A stretch of 64,000 nt of DNA, from the NCBI RefSeq assembly GCF_021233055.1, contig NZ_CP089538.1, forward strand, positions 4,046,501 through 4,110,500, given 5' to 3'. Source of the stretch: Spirosoma oryzicola (lineage in GTDB: Bacteria; Bacteroidota; Bacteroidia; Cytophagales; Spirosomataceae). Within the stretch, counting starts at the first letter, position 1. The number at the start of each line of letters is the position of its first letter. The translations under genes and the position numbers were made by a program. The notes below the pieces were generated by a model. The model saw only the letters and a list, made by a program, of their open reading frames with translations. It had not been told where the DNA came from and searched no databases. Of this stretch, positions 35,270 through 46,481 are shown one piece after another.

Positions 35270-37234
35270 CTAAGCCAGCCACGCCAGCCATTGCATCCAG
35301 TTTTCGATCCAGAACAAAAATTTCGTAGCAAATTTAGCCGCTGGTGCCGACGATGGTTCCAGCGTCAGGCTATTATTATTCAGGTCGGTGTCCATGTAGA
35401 TTTTTTGCTTCGGGTCCACCTTAGCCCACAGCACGCGGGCGTTTTCGGTAAGCGTAAACTGACGCTGACGCGCTTTGCCGTCCCAAAACAGCATCATCTC
35501 CTTGCCGTTGTCGAAATGGACCAGCACATCAACCGGCATTTTGCCATCGCCGTTCCGCTGAACCGTGACGACGGCCTGGCGCTTTCCGTCGCGCAGGCGG
35601 TTTCGCAGGGCGATCAGTTCGTAATCGACTACGTTATCGCCATACAACACCTGGTCAAAAAACCAGTTCATGTCCGGGCCGTATTTTGTACCGAGCCCCT
35701 TCAAGACAATTTCGTTAACAATGGTCGTAAAGCTGTCGGCATTCGGATGTTTGAATTTCCAGCGATTGAAATACGTCTGCATGATCTCGTCCATCACCGG
35801 GCGACCAACTAACCCTTCCAACGTTTTCAGCCAGGTTGCGGTCTTTGAATACGTTAACACACCGTACTGACCATCGGGCAACTGCCAGGTGTTGCCAAAC
35901 GACGAGCCGATACCCGGATTTTGCTGGTGTACGTAACTATCGCGCGACCCTTCCAGGTCGCCCTGCTTGTAGCCAAATAAGTCAAACTGCGACGACCGAA
36001 CCCCGTACGTTTCGTCCATAATTCGGCCCTCGTAATACTGATTAAATCCTTCATCAAGCCAGGCTTCTTCGAACTCGTTCGATGCCAGGAGCTGCATAAA
36101 GTACTGGTGTCCAAACTCATGGACAGTCACTAATTCAGGGAAGCGGGCTCCGGCGGGTAAAAACCAGGCCGTTCCGGCGGTAATGAACGTGGGGTACTCC
36201 ATACCAAACGACCCACTGGCGTGAAGAGGAGGATCAACGATAGTGAGATTGGGAAACGGGTATTTGCCCAGGTGCTTATCGAAATACGCCAAAGCCGCTT
36301 TAGCCGCATTCAGATGGCGCTGAGCCTGATGCCGATGTTCCGGTTGCATCACGAGTTCGATCTTGACCTCTCCACCCGATGGCCGCTTCCAACTATCGTT
36401 TACGACCTGAAAATGCGGGGAGGCCGTCCAGGCAAAATCAACCACATCTTCGGCATGATACCGAACCGTCTTCAATCCGTTCGGCGTAATTTTCTCGGAC
36501 TGGAAAAGACCCGTAGCGCTGATCCAGTATTCTTTGGGCATCGTCATGGCTACGTCATAAACGCCATAGTCAGCGTAGAACTCCGAGTGGGCGTGAAACT
36601 GGTGACAGTTCCATTGGCCTTGCTTCGCGTAGCGCGTACCCGCCGGTTCGTACACCCCGATTTTGGGAAACCATTGTCCAACCAGAAAAAAATCACGGCT
36701 GAACCCCGTTCGGGCAAAGATCTTGGGCAGCTTGGCGCGGAAAGCGATGTCCAGCGTAATTGTCTCACCGGGTCCAACGGGTTTGCTCAGCGGTACCCGG
36801 ATCACCGTGCGGTCGTCTTTGTTTGGTGATCCGGCATCCCGATCATCCGGCTGAATAAACTGGTAAGCCAGCGATTCCCCTTTTGTCTTCATCGACACGA
36901 TCTCCGTGTAGCCGTACGGATTCTCTTTCGAATTGCGATCAATTGCGTCGCCCCGGAGCTGACCGCCGGATTCGCGCATAAACGTCGATTTCTCGTTGCG
37001 AAAGGCGTTCAGATACAGGTGAAACCGTAACTCACGAATGACATCGTTCGACGGATTTTTCCACGTCAACGTTTCGCGTCCGTCGAGCTTTTTGGTAACC
37101 GGGTCCAGTTTTACATCAATCCGGTAATTCGCCAGACGTGGGCTAAGTGGCGTCGCAAAAATAGGTTTTGACGTTTGAGCAAACCCATTTTGCATACTAA
37201 TCCATACGGCTATAGCGGCTAAAAGTTGTTTCAT
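35270..37234 (-). CDS. M1 family metallopeptidase (aminopeptidase N-like)
   Basis: A 654-residue exported protein (MKQLLAAIAVWISMQNGFAQ). The zinc site is VTVHEFGHQYFMQ near residue 369 followed after about 18 residues by EAWLDEGFNQYYEG with the third ligand Glu. The exopeptidase motif is GSFGMEYPTFITAG near 340 (a GxMEN-like motif with E in the usual place). The N-terminal beta domain (YRIDVKLDPVTKKLDGRETLTW) is family typical. It should remove amino acids from peptide N-termini in the periplasm. The lack of the usual C-terminal ERAP-like helical domain places it in the shorter bacterial branch. It is upstream of nuoC and separated from it by eight bases. Confidence 0.93.
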   Translation of the reverse strand: MKQLLAAIAVWISMQNGFAQTSKPIFATPLSPRLANYRIDVKLDPVTKKLDGRETLTWKNPSNDVIRELRFHLYLNAFRNEKSTFMRESGGQLRGDAIDRNSKENPYGYTEIVSMKTKGESLAYQFIQPDDRDAGSPNKDDRTVIRVPLSKPVGPGETITLDIAFRAKLPKIFARTGFSRDFFLVGQWFPKIGVYEPAGTRYAKQGQWNCHQFHAHSEFYADYGVYDVAMTMPKEYWISATGLFQSEKITPNGLKTVRYHAEDVVDFAWTASPHFQVVNDSWKRPSGGEVKIELVMQPEHRHQAQRHLNAAKAALAYFDKHLGKYPFPNLTIVDPPLHASGSFGMEYPTFITAGTAWFLPAGARFPELVTVHEFGHQYFMQLLASNEFEEAWLDEGFNQYYEGRIMDETYGVRSSQFDLFGYKQGDLEGSRDSYVHQQNPGIGSSFGNTWQLPDGQYGVLTYSKTATWLKTLEGLVGRPVMDEIMQTYFNRWKFKHPNADSFTTIVNEIVLKGLGTKYGPDMNWFFDQVLYGDNVVDYELIALRNRLRDGKRQAVVTVQRNGDGKMPVDVLVHFDNGKEMMLFWDGKARQRQFTLTENARVLWAKVDPKQKIYMDTDLNNNSLTLEPSSAPAAKFATKFLFWIENWMQWLAWLA

Positions 37235-38898
<1,664 letters not shown>

Positions 38899-38909
38899 CG
38901 TTTTTTGTG

Positions 38910-38969
38910 GTGTCGGCGGGGCCACCTAGGCGGGGCCGCCCGTGCGGTCTAAGTACCCGACACTTTTTT
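38910..38969 (+). terminator. Likely terminator after enolase
   Basis: GTGTCGG at 38910-38916 and CCGACAC at 38957-38963 enclose a GC-rich inner hairpin (GGCGG/CCGCC at 38915-38940) and are followed by TTTTTT at 38964-38969. This is a plausible intrinsic terminator, less regular than the others in the window. Confidence 0.55.
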
Positions 38970-38996
38970 ACGTTTAAAAATGTCGGGTCATGCGAT

Positions 38997-39152
38997 CCGT
39001 ATTGTCCGAAACCTCCAGAATGAGTAATGTGCTGCTGGGCGCGTGAAGTGGGCGTGGAGTCGGTTTCTCAAAACCGACCCTTTGCGTCAGCAACCTGTGT
39101 CGGTTTTGAGAAACCGACTCCACGCTCACTTCACCTATCTCGGACAATACGG
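38997..39152. repeat. Nested palindrome copy C between enolase and DivIC genes
   Basis: Outer arms CCGTATTGTCCGA (38997-39009) and TCGGACAATACGG (39140-39152) enclose a second pair of arms at 39043-39078 and 39099-39134, each ending in its own small hairpin GTCGGTTT-CTCA-AAACCGAC or its inverse. The two small hairpins share core and CTCA loop with the palindromes at 4239 and 20144. The region can fold as a long stem or as a branched structure. Confidence 0.75.
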
Positions 39153-39179
39153 GTCCTTTGACTCGACACCACAAAAGCC

Positions 39180-39491
39180 ATGCTCCAAAGAATCCTCTAC
39201 TACTTACGCAATTTTTACGTCGCTACTGGTTTGGGATTACTGGTATGGATGACGTTTTTTGATGCCAATGACCTTCCTATGCAGATCCGTAACTGGTGGA
39301 AACTGCGCGAGCTGGAAGGAGAAGCGTCGTTTTACCAGACGCAGATTCAGAAAGTACAGACCGAACGGAAGGAAGTGCTGGGCAATGATCGGCTCCGCGA
39401 AAAGTACGCGCGGGAAAAGTACCTGATGAAAAAACCCAGCGAAGATATTTTCGTCATCGTAGACGACAAGAATGATCCAATTGAAAAATAG
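39180..39491 (+). CDS. DivIC/FtsB-like septum formation initiator protein
   Basis: A 103-residue single-pass membrane protein. Residues 10-27 (NFYVATGLGLLVWMTFF) form the membrane segment, 45-75 a short coiled coil rich in E/K/Q (LEGEASFYQTQIQKVQTERKE), then LREKYAREKYLMKKPSEDIFVIVD, which matches the conserved end of FtsB/DivIC proteins. It helps assemble the divisome with FtsL and DivIB/FtsQ. Its place directly behind enolase is conserved in other phyla. The gap to eno (281 bases) contains the palindromes described at 38910-39152. Confidence 0.88.
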   Translation: MLQRILYYLRNFYVATGLGLLVWMTFFDANDLPMQIRNWWKLRELEGEASFYQTQIQKVQTERKEVLGNDRLREKYAREKYLMKKPSEDIFVIVDDKNDPIEK

Positions 39492-39562
39492 CCCGGTGGC
39501 CCGTGCAGGAAGTAAGGAACGTGTTCCGTGTACCGCGCTCACCGCTCTATGCTCCCTAGCCT

Positions 39563-40066
39563 ATGATCAACGTTCTTTTCGTTTGTCTCGGTAACATCTG
39601 CCGGTCGCCCGTAGCCGAAGGTGTATTCAGAACATTAGTAGAAGAAAAAGGACTAAGCGACCAAATCCAGTGTGATTCAGCCGGAACCTCCTCGTATCAT
39701 CTTGGTCAGCTACCCGATCGCCGTACGCGCGAAAATGCTTTAGAACACAATCTGACGCTTACCCATCGGGCCCGACGCCTGACTGGCGAAGATCTGGCTC
39801 AGTTCACGCACTTTGTTGCGATGGATGAGCAGAACCTCGAAGCCGTTGAGAAATTACATTACCGCAGCACCGGTCTTCCCAACAACGACACCATTTTTCT
39901 GCTGCGCGAGTTTGACCCGGATGTCAGCGACGATCCGAACGTGCCCGATCCTTATTACGAAGGTCCCGACGTTTTTGAAGACGTCTATCAGATCACATTG
40001 CGGTGTTGCCGCCAATTACTTTCCTACTTAATACAACAAGATAATCGTCAACTTTTGAGTGAGTAA
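39563..40066 (+). CDS. Low-molecular-weight protein-tyrosine phosphatase
   Basis: The 167-residue protein begins MINVLFVCLGNICRSPVAEG: the CX5R loop is Cys8 to Arg14 followed by Ser. The general acid loop DPNVPDPYYEG lies near 126-136. This is a complete LMW-PTP that hydrolyses phosphotyrosine or arginine phosphate. No tyrosine kinase gene (such as a polysaccharide copolymerase) is next to it, so the target is unknown. It is followed by gpmI after 44 bases. Confidence 0.94.
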   Translation: MINVLFVCLGNICRSPVAEGVFRTLVEEKGLSDQIQCDSAGTSSYHLGQLPDRRTRENALEHNLTLTHRARRLTGEDLAQFTHFVAMDEQNLEAVEKLHYRSTGLPNNDTIFLLREFDPDVSDDPNVPDPYYEGPDVFEDVYQITLRCCRQLLSYLIQQDNRQLLSE

Positions 40067-40110
40067 TCGACCGAAAAAATCGCTTGTTCACTCATTGGCT
40101 TATTTACATT

Positions 40111-41682
40111 ATGAACAAAAAAGTCATTCTTGTTATCCTCGACGGCTGGGGCATTCCCCTGCGCCCCGAAGTTTCGGCCATTGAAGCGGCTAGTACACCG
40201 TTCATGAACTCGCTGTACCCAAAGTACGCACATAGCACTCTAGAAGCGTCGGGGCTGGCCGTTGGTCTGCCCGCCGGACAGATGGGTAACTCGGAAGTAG
40301 GACACATGAACCTCGGCGCGGGCCGAATCGTCTATCAGGATCTCGTCAAGGTAAACAAAGCCGTTGATGAACACACGCTGGACAATGAACCCGTACTGGT
40401 TGATGCGCTCAACTACGCCCAGACTCAGGGTAAAAAAGTGCACTTCATCGGTCTGGTTTCAGACGGTGGCGTTCATGCGCACATCAACCACGTGAAGGGC
40501 TTGTTATCCATTGCTCATGCGCGTGGGCTCACCGACGTGTTTGTTCATGCCTTTACAGACGGACGGGACACCGATCCCAAAGGGGGCGTTGCCTACCTGA
40601 CGGATTTACAAGCGCACATGACGGCCACCACAGGGCACATTGCCAGCGTTACGGGTCGTTACTACGCGATGGACCGCGACAACCGGTGGGAGCGCGTCAA
40701 AGTAGCGTATGATGCGATGGTACTCGGTGTTGGTGTGCCGACCACCGATCCTATCGGCGCATTGCAGGCTTCGTATGATGCCGATGTTACCGATGAATTC
40801 GTCAAGCCGATTATTAACACAGATGCCGAAGGTACTCCTCTTGCGGTCATTGAAGAAGGTGACGTAGTGCTTTGTTTCAACTTCCGTACCGACCGGGGAC
40901 GCGAAATTACCCAGGCCCTGACCCAGAAAGATTTTCCGGAATTGGGCATGAAGAAACTGGCGCTTCATTACATCACCATGACGAACTACGACAGCGAGTT
41001 TGAGGGTGTAAAAGTGATTTTCGACAAAGACAATCTGGAAAAAACGCTCGGTGAGGTCATCGCGGATGCGGGTCGCAAACAAATTCGGATTGCCGAAACC
41101 GAGAAATACCCGCACGTAACCTTCTTCTTTTCGGGTGGCCGCGAGGAACCCTTTACGGGTGAGAAACGGCTGTTGTGCCCATCGCCCAAAGAAATGACGG
41201 TGTACAGCGAAGAGGGTGTAGCCATGACCATTCCGGTGAAAACGTACGACCAGAAGCCTGAAATGGCTGCTTACGATATCCGCGACGCCATCATACCGGA
41301 ATTACAGAACGAAGAAACGGATTTCGTTTGCCTGAATTTTGCCAACACTGATATGGTCGGCCATACGGGCGTGTTCGAAGCGGTTGTCAAAGCAGCGGAG
41401 ACAGCTGATGCTTGTGCTCAAGCGGTTACCGAAGCCGCTCTGGAACACGGCTACACAACCATCATCATTGCCGACCACGGTAATGCTGAGTACATGGCTA
41501 ACGAAGATGGTTCACCCAACACGGCCCACACGACCAATCTGGTTCCTTGTATTTTGGTCGATAAGGATTATCATCCGGTTTTAAATGATGGTAAACTCGC
41601 CGATATAGCACCAACGATTCTGCACCTGATGGGTATTCCTCAGCCGCCGGAAATGACGGGTGTTAGCCTGATTAACGAATAA
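40111..41682 (+). CDS. gpmI: 2,3-bisphosphoglycerate-independent phosphoglycerate mutase
   Basis: The 523-residue protein starts MNKKVILVILDGWGIP, contains GNSEVGHMNLGAGR with the catalytic Ser near 63, FTDGRDTDPKGG and ADHGNAEYM, and ends HTTNLVPCILVDKD... in the alkaline phosphatase-like domain. It interconverts 3- and 2-phosphoglycerate with two Mn2+. I use the ATG at 40111 because the nine residues added by the frame from 40084 are not part of the family. It ends at a perfect bidirectional terminator. Confidence 0.97.
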   Translation: MNKKVILVILDGWGIPLRPEVSAIEAASTPFMNSLYPKYAHSTLEASGLAVGLPAGQMGNSEVGHMNLGAGRIVYQDLVKVNKAVDEHTLDNEPVLVDALNYAQTQGKKVHFIGLVSDGGVHAHINHVKGLLSIAHARGLTDVFVHAFTDGRDTDPKGGVAYLTDLQAHMTATTGHIASVTGRYYAMDRDNRWERVKVAYDAMVLGVGVPTTDPIGALQASYDADVTDEFVKPIINTDAEGTPLAVIEEGDVVLCFNFRTDRGREITQALTQKDFPELGMKKLALHYITMTNYDSEFEGVKVIFDKDNLEKTLGEVIADAGRKQIRIAETEKYPHVTFFFSGGREEPFTGEKRLLCPSPKEMTVYSEEGVAMTIPVKTYDQKPEMAAYDIRDAIIPELQNEETDFVCLNFANTDMVGHTGVFEAVVKAAETADACAQAVTEAALEHGYTTIIIADHGNAEYMANEDGSPNTAHTTNLVPCILVDKDYHPVLNDGKLADIAPTILHLMGIPQPPEMTGVSLINE

Positions 41683-41689
41683 TATTTTC

Positions 41690-41737
41690 GCAAAACGAAA
41701 AGCCCCGCTCGACACCGAGCGGGGCTTTTCGTTTTGC
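41690..41737. terminator. Bidirectional terminator between gpmI and sucB
   Basis: A perfect 21-base stem (GCAAAACGAAAAGCCCCGCTC) with the loop GACACC; the stem ends in GTTTTGC and GCAAAAC, providing U-runs on both strands. Confidence 0.9.
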
Positions 41738-41746
41738 ATTAGTAGC

Positions 41747-43378
41747 TTACATATCCAGTAGCAAGCGGGATGGATCTTCGAGGATCTGTTTTACGCGAAC
41801 CAGGAAGCTTACCGACTCTTTACCATCGATGATGCGGTGATCGTACGACAGTGCTACGTACATGATAGGCCGGATAACGATTTCGCCATTGACGACAACG
41901 GGCCGCTCAACAATGTTGTGCATACCCAGAATAGCCGACTGGGGCGCGTTGATGATCGGCGTTGACAGCATGGACCCAAATGTACCGCCATTGGTGATCG
42001 TAAACGTACCGCCGGTCATTTGCTCAATAGTCAACTTGTTGTCACGGGCTAAACCTGCCAGACGAACGATTTCTTTCTCGACCTGCGCGAAGCTCATCTG
42101 CTCGGCGTTCCGAATGACGGGAACGACAAGGCCCCGGTCGGTTGACACAGCGATGGAAATATCACAGAAATCGTTGTAAACGATGCTGTCTCCGTCGATC
42201 TGGGCGTTCACGGCTGGGAAGTCTTTCAACGCTGCGCAGACCGCTTTGGCGAAGAACGACATAAAGCCAAGCCCTACGCCATGCTTCTCCTTGAACTTAT
42301 CTTTGTATTTGTTCCGCAGGTCCATCACCGGTTTCATGTCTACCTCGTTGAAGGTAGTCAGCATAGCCGTTTCGTTTTTCACGGCTACCAACCGACGGGC
42401 AATAGTCCGGCGGAGCGAGGTCATTTTTTCGCGACGCTGATTGCGGCTACCGGCAACCGGAGCACTAGCCGCCGGAGCGGGTGCTGGTGCCGCTGGCTTC
42501 GGTGCTGCGGGTTGTGGAGCTGGCTGAGCCGGAGCAGGTGATGCTTTCATTGCATCCTCCTTAGTGATCCGACCACCGACACCCGTTCCTTGTACTTGCT
42601 GAGCATTAACGCCTTTCTCGTCCAGAATCTTAGCCGCAGCAGGCGACGGATAATTGGCCGCATAGCCGTTCTGACCGTTGCTGGCAGGCTCTGCGGATTT
42701 TTCTTGAGAAGCCGGTTGAGCCGGAGCAGGCTGTGGTGATCCTGCGGGTTGAGCAGCCGCTGTTCCGGTTTCGATTTTAGCGATCAAAGCGCCGATTGCC
42801 AGGGTTTCACCCGCCTGGGCAACGATGCGAAGCGTTCCAGCGGCTTCGGCGGGAAGCTCAAACGTAGCTTTGTCCGATTCGAGTTCGCACAGTACTTCGT
42901 CGAGGGCTACCTGATCCCCATCTTTCTTACTCCAAGAGGCAATTGTAACTTCCGTAACTGACTCACCAACGGCCGGGACTTTCATTTCGATTACACTACC
43001 ACCCGTAGCAACAGCAGCCGCAGCAGGTTCAGCCACAGGCTGTAAAGCAGGAGCGGATTCGGCGACCGGTGCCGCCTGTTCAGCGGGTTTCGGCGCTTCG
43101 GCTTTGGCGGGTTCGGACGATGGCGATGCAGCAGGAGCACTACCGTCACCGTCGATTGTGCAGATACTGGCACCAATTGGCAGAACGTCTCCTTCCTGCG
43201 CTAAGATGTGCAGAATACCATCAGCTTCGGCTGTCAACTCAAATGTAGCTTTGTCGGAATCGAGTCCACACAGAACATCGTCCATTTTTACGTGGTCACC
43301 TTCCTTTTTGTACCAGGTGCCAACTGTAACTTCGGTAATGGATTCCCCCACGGGAGGAATTTTCATGTCAACGGCCAT
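41747..43378 (-). CDS. sucB: 2-oxoglutarate dehydrogenase E2 (dihydrolipoyl succinyltransferase) with two lipoyl domains
   Basis: A 543-residue E2 protein. Lipoyl domain 1 (residues 3-78) carries [10 protein letters not shown] with Lys43; domain 2 (about 128-204) carries [10 protein letters not shown] with the lysine near 170. Ala/Pro-rich linkers separate these from a peripheral-subunit-binding domain ([15 protein letters not shown] near 240) and the catalytic core (from about 318) ending in [17 protein letters not shown], with the catalytic His and Asp. It transfers succinyl from the lipoyl arm to CoA. It lies 92 bases after sucA on the same strand; E3 is lpdA at 28823. Branched-chain or pyruvate E2 is excluded mainly by its sucA partner. 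Confidence 0.95.
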   Translation of the reverse strand: MAVDMKIPPVGESITEVTVGTWYKKEGDHVKMDDVLCGLDSDKATFELTAEADGILHILAQEGDVLPIGASICTIDGDGSAPAASPSSEPAKAEAPKPAEQAAPVAESAPALQPVAEPAAAAVATGGSVIEMKVPAVGESVTEVTIASWSKKDGDQVALDEVLCELESDKATFELPAEAAGTLRIVAQAGETLAIGALIAKIETGTAAAQPAGSPQPAPAQPASQEKSAEPASNGQNGYAANYPSPAAAKILDEKGVNAQQVQGTGVGGRITKEDAMKASPAPAQPAPQPAAPKPAAPAPAPAASAPVAGSRNQRREKMTSLRRTIARRLVAVKNETAMLTTFNEVDMKPVMDLRNKYKDKFKEKHGVGLGFMSFFAKAVCAALKDFPAVNAQIDGDSIVYNDFCDISIAVSTDRGLVVPVIRNAEQMSFAQVEKEIVRLAGLARDNKLTIEQMTGGTFTITNGGTFGSMLSTPIINAPQSAILGMHNIVERPVVVNGEIVIRPIMYVALSYDHRIIDGKESVSFLVRVKQILEDPSRLLLDM

Positions 43379-43407
43379 TTTTTTCTAGTTTTCAGTCTTG
43401 GGTCCTC

Positions 43408-43452
43408 AGTTTTCAGTTCTTGCAGCAATGATTCACCCAAAAACTGAAAACT
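43408..43452. repeat. Inverted repeat in the sucA-sucB spacer
   Basis: AGTTTTCAGTTCTTG at 43408-43422 and CAAAAACTGAAAACT at 43438-43452 are complementary apart from one mismatch. It lies in the transcribed spacer between sucA and sucB and could reduce read-through or protect mRNA ends. Similar AGTTTTCAG-type motifs continue on both sides. Confidence 0.5.
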
Positions 43453-43470
43453 AAAAACCGAAAACTTTAT

Positions 43471-46251
43471 TTATTCAAAAGCTCTCCGAACGATATCGGC
43501 TTGTTCCTGCGTGTGTATTTTGGGATAACCCGTAGCCGGTGAAGCCGCAGCCTTACGCGAGATGATGGGTAGATTCATCCCTACCCGCAGCAGGTAAGTC
43601 CAGTAGCCCATGTTTTCGGGTTCTTCCTGTACCCAGAACACTTCAGCGGATTTATACTGCTCCAAAATAGCGTCCAGTTGCTTTTTAGGCAGCGGAGCCA
43701 GTTGCTCGAGTCGAACAATCGCTACGTCGTCACGCTGATCGGCCTGTTGCTTATCGAGCAGATCATAGTAGACTTTACCGGTACATAACAGCACTCGTTT
43801 TACTTTTTCGGCCTGTGCATAGTTATCATCGAGCACCTCCTGGAAGCTTCCTTTGGTCAACTCTTCCAGCGGGGAAACACATTTTGGATGACGCAGCAAC
43901 GACTTAGGCGACATCACCACCAGTGGCTTACGGAACGGCCAAGCCAGTTGCCGACGCAGCAGGTGGAAGAAGTTGGCTGGTGTTGAAATATTGGCAACGA
44001 CCATGTTGTACTCCGCATAGAGCTGAAGATAACGTTCAGGCCGGGCGTTCGAGTGTTCAGGTCCCTGTCCTTCGTAACCGTGTGGCAAGAGCAACGTTAC
44101 ACCGTTCTCAATGCCCCACTTCGATTCAGCAGCTGCGATAAACTGGTCGATGATCAACTGAGCACCGTTCGAGAAATCCCCGAACTGCGCTTCCCAGATA
44201 ACCAGCGCGTGCGGGTTCGCCATGGCATAACCATATTCAAAACCCAGTACGCCGTATTCCGACAGCAGTGAGTTGTAGATCTGGAATTTCTGTTGACCGT
44301 CCCGGATAAAATCAAGCGATGAATACGACTGGTTCGTTTCCGAATCGTGTAATACTGCATGACGGTGCGAGAATGTACCCCGCTGCACATCCTGACCGCT
44401 CAGTCGAACGGGTTTACCATCCAGCAACAGCGACCCGTAAGCCAGCAGTTCGGCGGTGCCCCAGTTCACCATTTTGGTGTCATTGAGCATCGTCTGCCGA
44501 TCTTTCAGCAGTTTATCAATTTGCTTAAGCGGCTTGAACCCTTCCGGAATTTTGACGAGCGCTTTACCAACTTCCGACAGCACTTCAGGCGAAACACCCG
44601 TTTCGGGCGACTGATCAAAATCAGCGGGTTCGCTGAAACGCAGTTCTGCCCAGTCGAGGTCGAGCCGCAGTGGTTTGTACGGAATCTCAGCTTTTTGCTT
44701 CACGCGGTCGAGCCGATCCTGCAACTGCTGCTTGAATTCGGTATCCATGCGTTGCGCCAGTTCAGCGTCTACGTCGCCCCGCTCAATCAGCAGGTCTTTG
44801 TACAGTTCGCGTGGGTTGGCGTGCTTATCGATGATGTTGTACATCGTCGGCTGCGTAAACTTGGGTTCATCTGATTCGTTATGGCCATACCGACGGTAGC
44901 AAACCATGTCGATGAACACGTCCCGATTGAATTTCTCACGGAACTCAACCGCTAGTTTAGCGCAGAAAATAACCGCTTCCGGATTATCGCCATTTACGTG
45001 GAAAACCGGTGCGTCGATAATCTTGGCAATGTCCGAGCAATAGATCGATGACCGAGCATCATCGAAGTCGGTTGTAAAGCCAATCTGGTTATTAATGACA
45101 AAGTGAACCGTACCACCGGTTTGGTAACCCGGCAGCTTAGCCATTTGCGTAACTTCATAGACGATCCCCTGCCCTGCCACCGCAGCGTCGCCGTGAATCA
45201 GGATTGGCATGATCTTTCTGAAGTCACCATTGTATTCTTCGTCGGCCTGCGCCCGCACAAATCCTTCAACTACGGGGTTTACAGCCTCCAGGTGTGACGG
45301 GTTCGGTGCAAGTTTTACGCTGATCTGTTTACCCGATTTGGTTTCGATCAGGCTTGAATAACCCAAGTGGTATTTTACGTCGCCGTCGCCGTGAACCTGC
45401 TCAGGCACGTTTCCTTCGAAACCGTCAAAGATCGATTCGTAGGATTTACCCAGGATATTGGCCAGCACGTTCAGCCGTCCGCGGTGCGCCATACCGATCA
45501 TCACTTCTTCCACGCCCATATCGGCGGCTTGACTGATGATGGTATCCAACGCCGGAATGGTCACTTCCCCTCCCTCCAGCGAAAAGCGCTTCTGTCCGAG
45601 GTATTTCGTTGCCAGAAAGTTCTCGAAGACGGTCGCTTCATTCAACTTCTCGAAAATACGCTTCTTCTCGTCGTTTGATGGCGTAAAGACCAGCGCTTCT
45701 TTTTCGATTTTGTTCCGTAGCCAGTTTTTAACGTCCAGCTCACGGATAAACATGTATTCGAAACCGATATCACCGGCATATACCTTCCGAAGCGATTCCA
45801 TGATGACCCGTAAAGTAGCGGGTCCAATGCCAAGCAATTTACCTGACTCGAATACCGTATCCAGGTCTGCTTCCGACAAGGCGTAATCGGGCAGATCGAC
45901 CCGTGGCTGACGGTCTTTGCGCTCTTTGAGCGGGTTGGTTTTGGCTAACAGGTGACCGCGAGACCGGTAGGCTTTGATCAGACTGGCAACCGAAACTTCT
46001 TTTTCGGCATGACTTGCATCAACCGGTTTTGTCGAAGCGCCAGCTTGAGCAGCCCCATTACCGTTGGTCGAAGCGCCGTTGGTTTTACCATTGGTTCCTT
46101 TGGCATTTTCGCCGTAGGTCAATGAAAATTCGAATCCTTTGAAAAATTGTTGCCAGCTTTCGTCAACTGATTGAGGGTCTTGTTTATAAGACTGATACAG
46201 TTGGTCTACGTAAGCCGCGTCGGAATTAGCGATATATGAATACTGGTCCAT
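43471..46251 (-). CDS. sucA: 2-oxoglutarate dehydrogenase E1 (thiamine-dependent)
   Basis: A 926-residue protein beginning MDQYSYIANSDAAYVDQLYQSYK, the typical N-terminal peptide of SucA. It contains MAHRGRLNVLANILGK, HGDAAVAGQGIVYE, NNQIGFTT, FHVNGDNPEAV with the diphosphate-binding region, CYRRYGHNESDEP and the C-terminal domain with LLPHGYEGQGPEHSN and WVQEEPENMG. It decarboxylates 2-oxoglutarate and transfers the succinyl group to the lipoyl domain of SucB. The start at 46251 is chosen for this N-terminus and fits a promoter box at 46280. It is the first gene of a sucA-sucB unit. Confidence 0.97.
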   Translation of the reverse strand: MDQYSYIANSDAAYVDQLYQSYKQDPQSVDESWQQFFKGFEFSLTYGENAKGTNGKTNGASTNGNGAAQAGASTKPVDASHAEKEVSVASLIKAYRSRGHLLAKTNPLKERKDRQPRVDLPDYALSEADLDTVFESGKLLGIGPATLRVIMESLRKVYAGDIGFEYMFIRELDVKNWLRNKIEKEALVFTPSNDEKKRIFEKLNEATVFENFLATKYLGQKRFSLEGGEVTIPALDTIISQAADMGVEEVMIGMAHRGRLNVLANILGKSYESIFDGFEGNVPEQVHGDGDVKYHLGYSSLIETKSGKQISVKLAPNPSHLEAVNPVVEGFVRAQADEEYNGDFRKIMPILIHGDAAVAGQGIVYEVTQMAKLPGYQTGGTVHFVINNQIGFTTDFDDARSSIYCSDIAKIIDAPVFHVNGDNPEAVIFCAKLAVEFREKFNRDVFIDMVCYRRYGHNESDEPKFTQPTMYNIIDKHANPRELYKDLLIERGDVDAELAQRMDTEFKQQLQDRLDRVKQKAEIPYKPLRLDLDWAELRFSEPADFDQSPETGVSPEVLSEVGKALVKIPEGFKPLKQIDKLLKDRQTMLNDTKMVNWGTAELLAYGSLLLDGKPVRLSGQDVQRGTFSHRHAVLHDSETNQSYSSLDFIRDGQQKFQIYNSLLSEYGVLGFEYGYAMANPHALVIWEAQFGDFSNGAQLIIDQFIAAAESKWGIENGVTLLLPHGYEGQGPEHSNARPERYLQLYAEYNMVVANISTPANFFHLLRRQLAWPFRKPLVVMSPKSLLRHPKCVSPLEELTKGSFQEVLDDNYAQAEKVKRVLLCTGKVYYDLLDKQQADQRDDVAIVRLEQLAPLPKKQLDAILEQYKSAEVFWVQEEPENMGYWTYLLRVGMNLPIISRKAAASPATGYPKIHTQEQADIVRRAFE

Positions 46252-46279
46252 GACGGGGGCGCGTCGTTGTTTTGACCCG

Positions 46280-46287
46280 CAAAGGTA
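46280..46287 (-). promoter_or_regulatory. Promoter -7 box of sucA
   Basis: On the minus strand TACCTTTG matches TAnnTTTG, 29 bases before the start codon at 46251. The -33 box is poor. Confidence 0.5.
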
Positions 46288-46481
46288 AGCTATCAACCAA
46301 ACACTTGGTCCTAAAATTTTTGGTTTTTATTCTATACCTATACTGGAAACGACGCCCTTATTCCAATAACAGCATTAATTGCGGTTTAGTTGACCCCTCT
46401 CTATACCAACGGACCTATGTAAACGGTGTCACCGGATAAAACATCGTGTTTGTAGGTACGAACCGATCGAGTTAAAAATAC

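Noticed and set aside
43379..43470. A small gene in the sucA-sucB spacer
   Set aside because: Only simple AGTTTTCAG-like repeats and a weak hairpin are present; no start-stop frame of any length.
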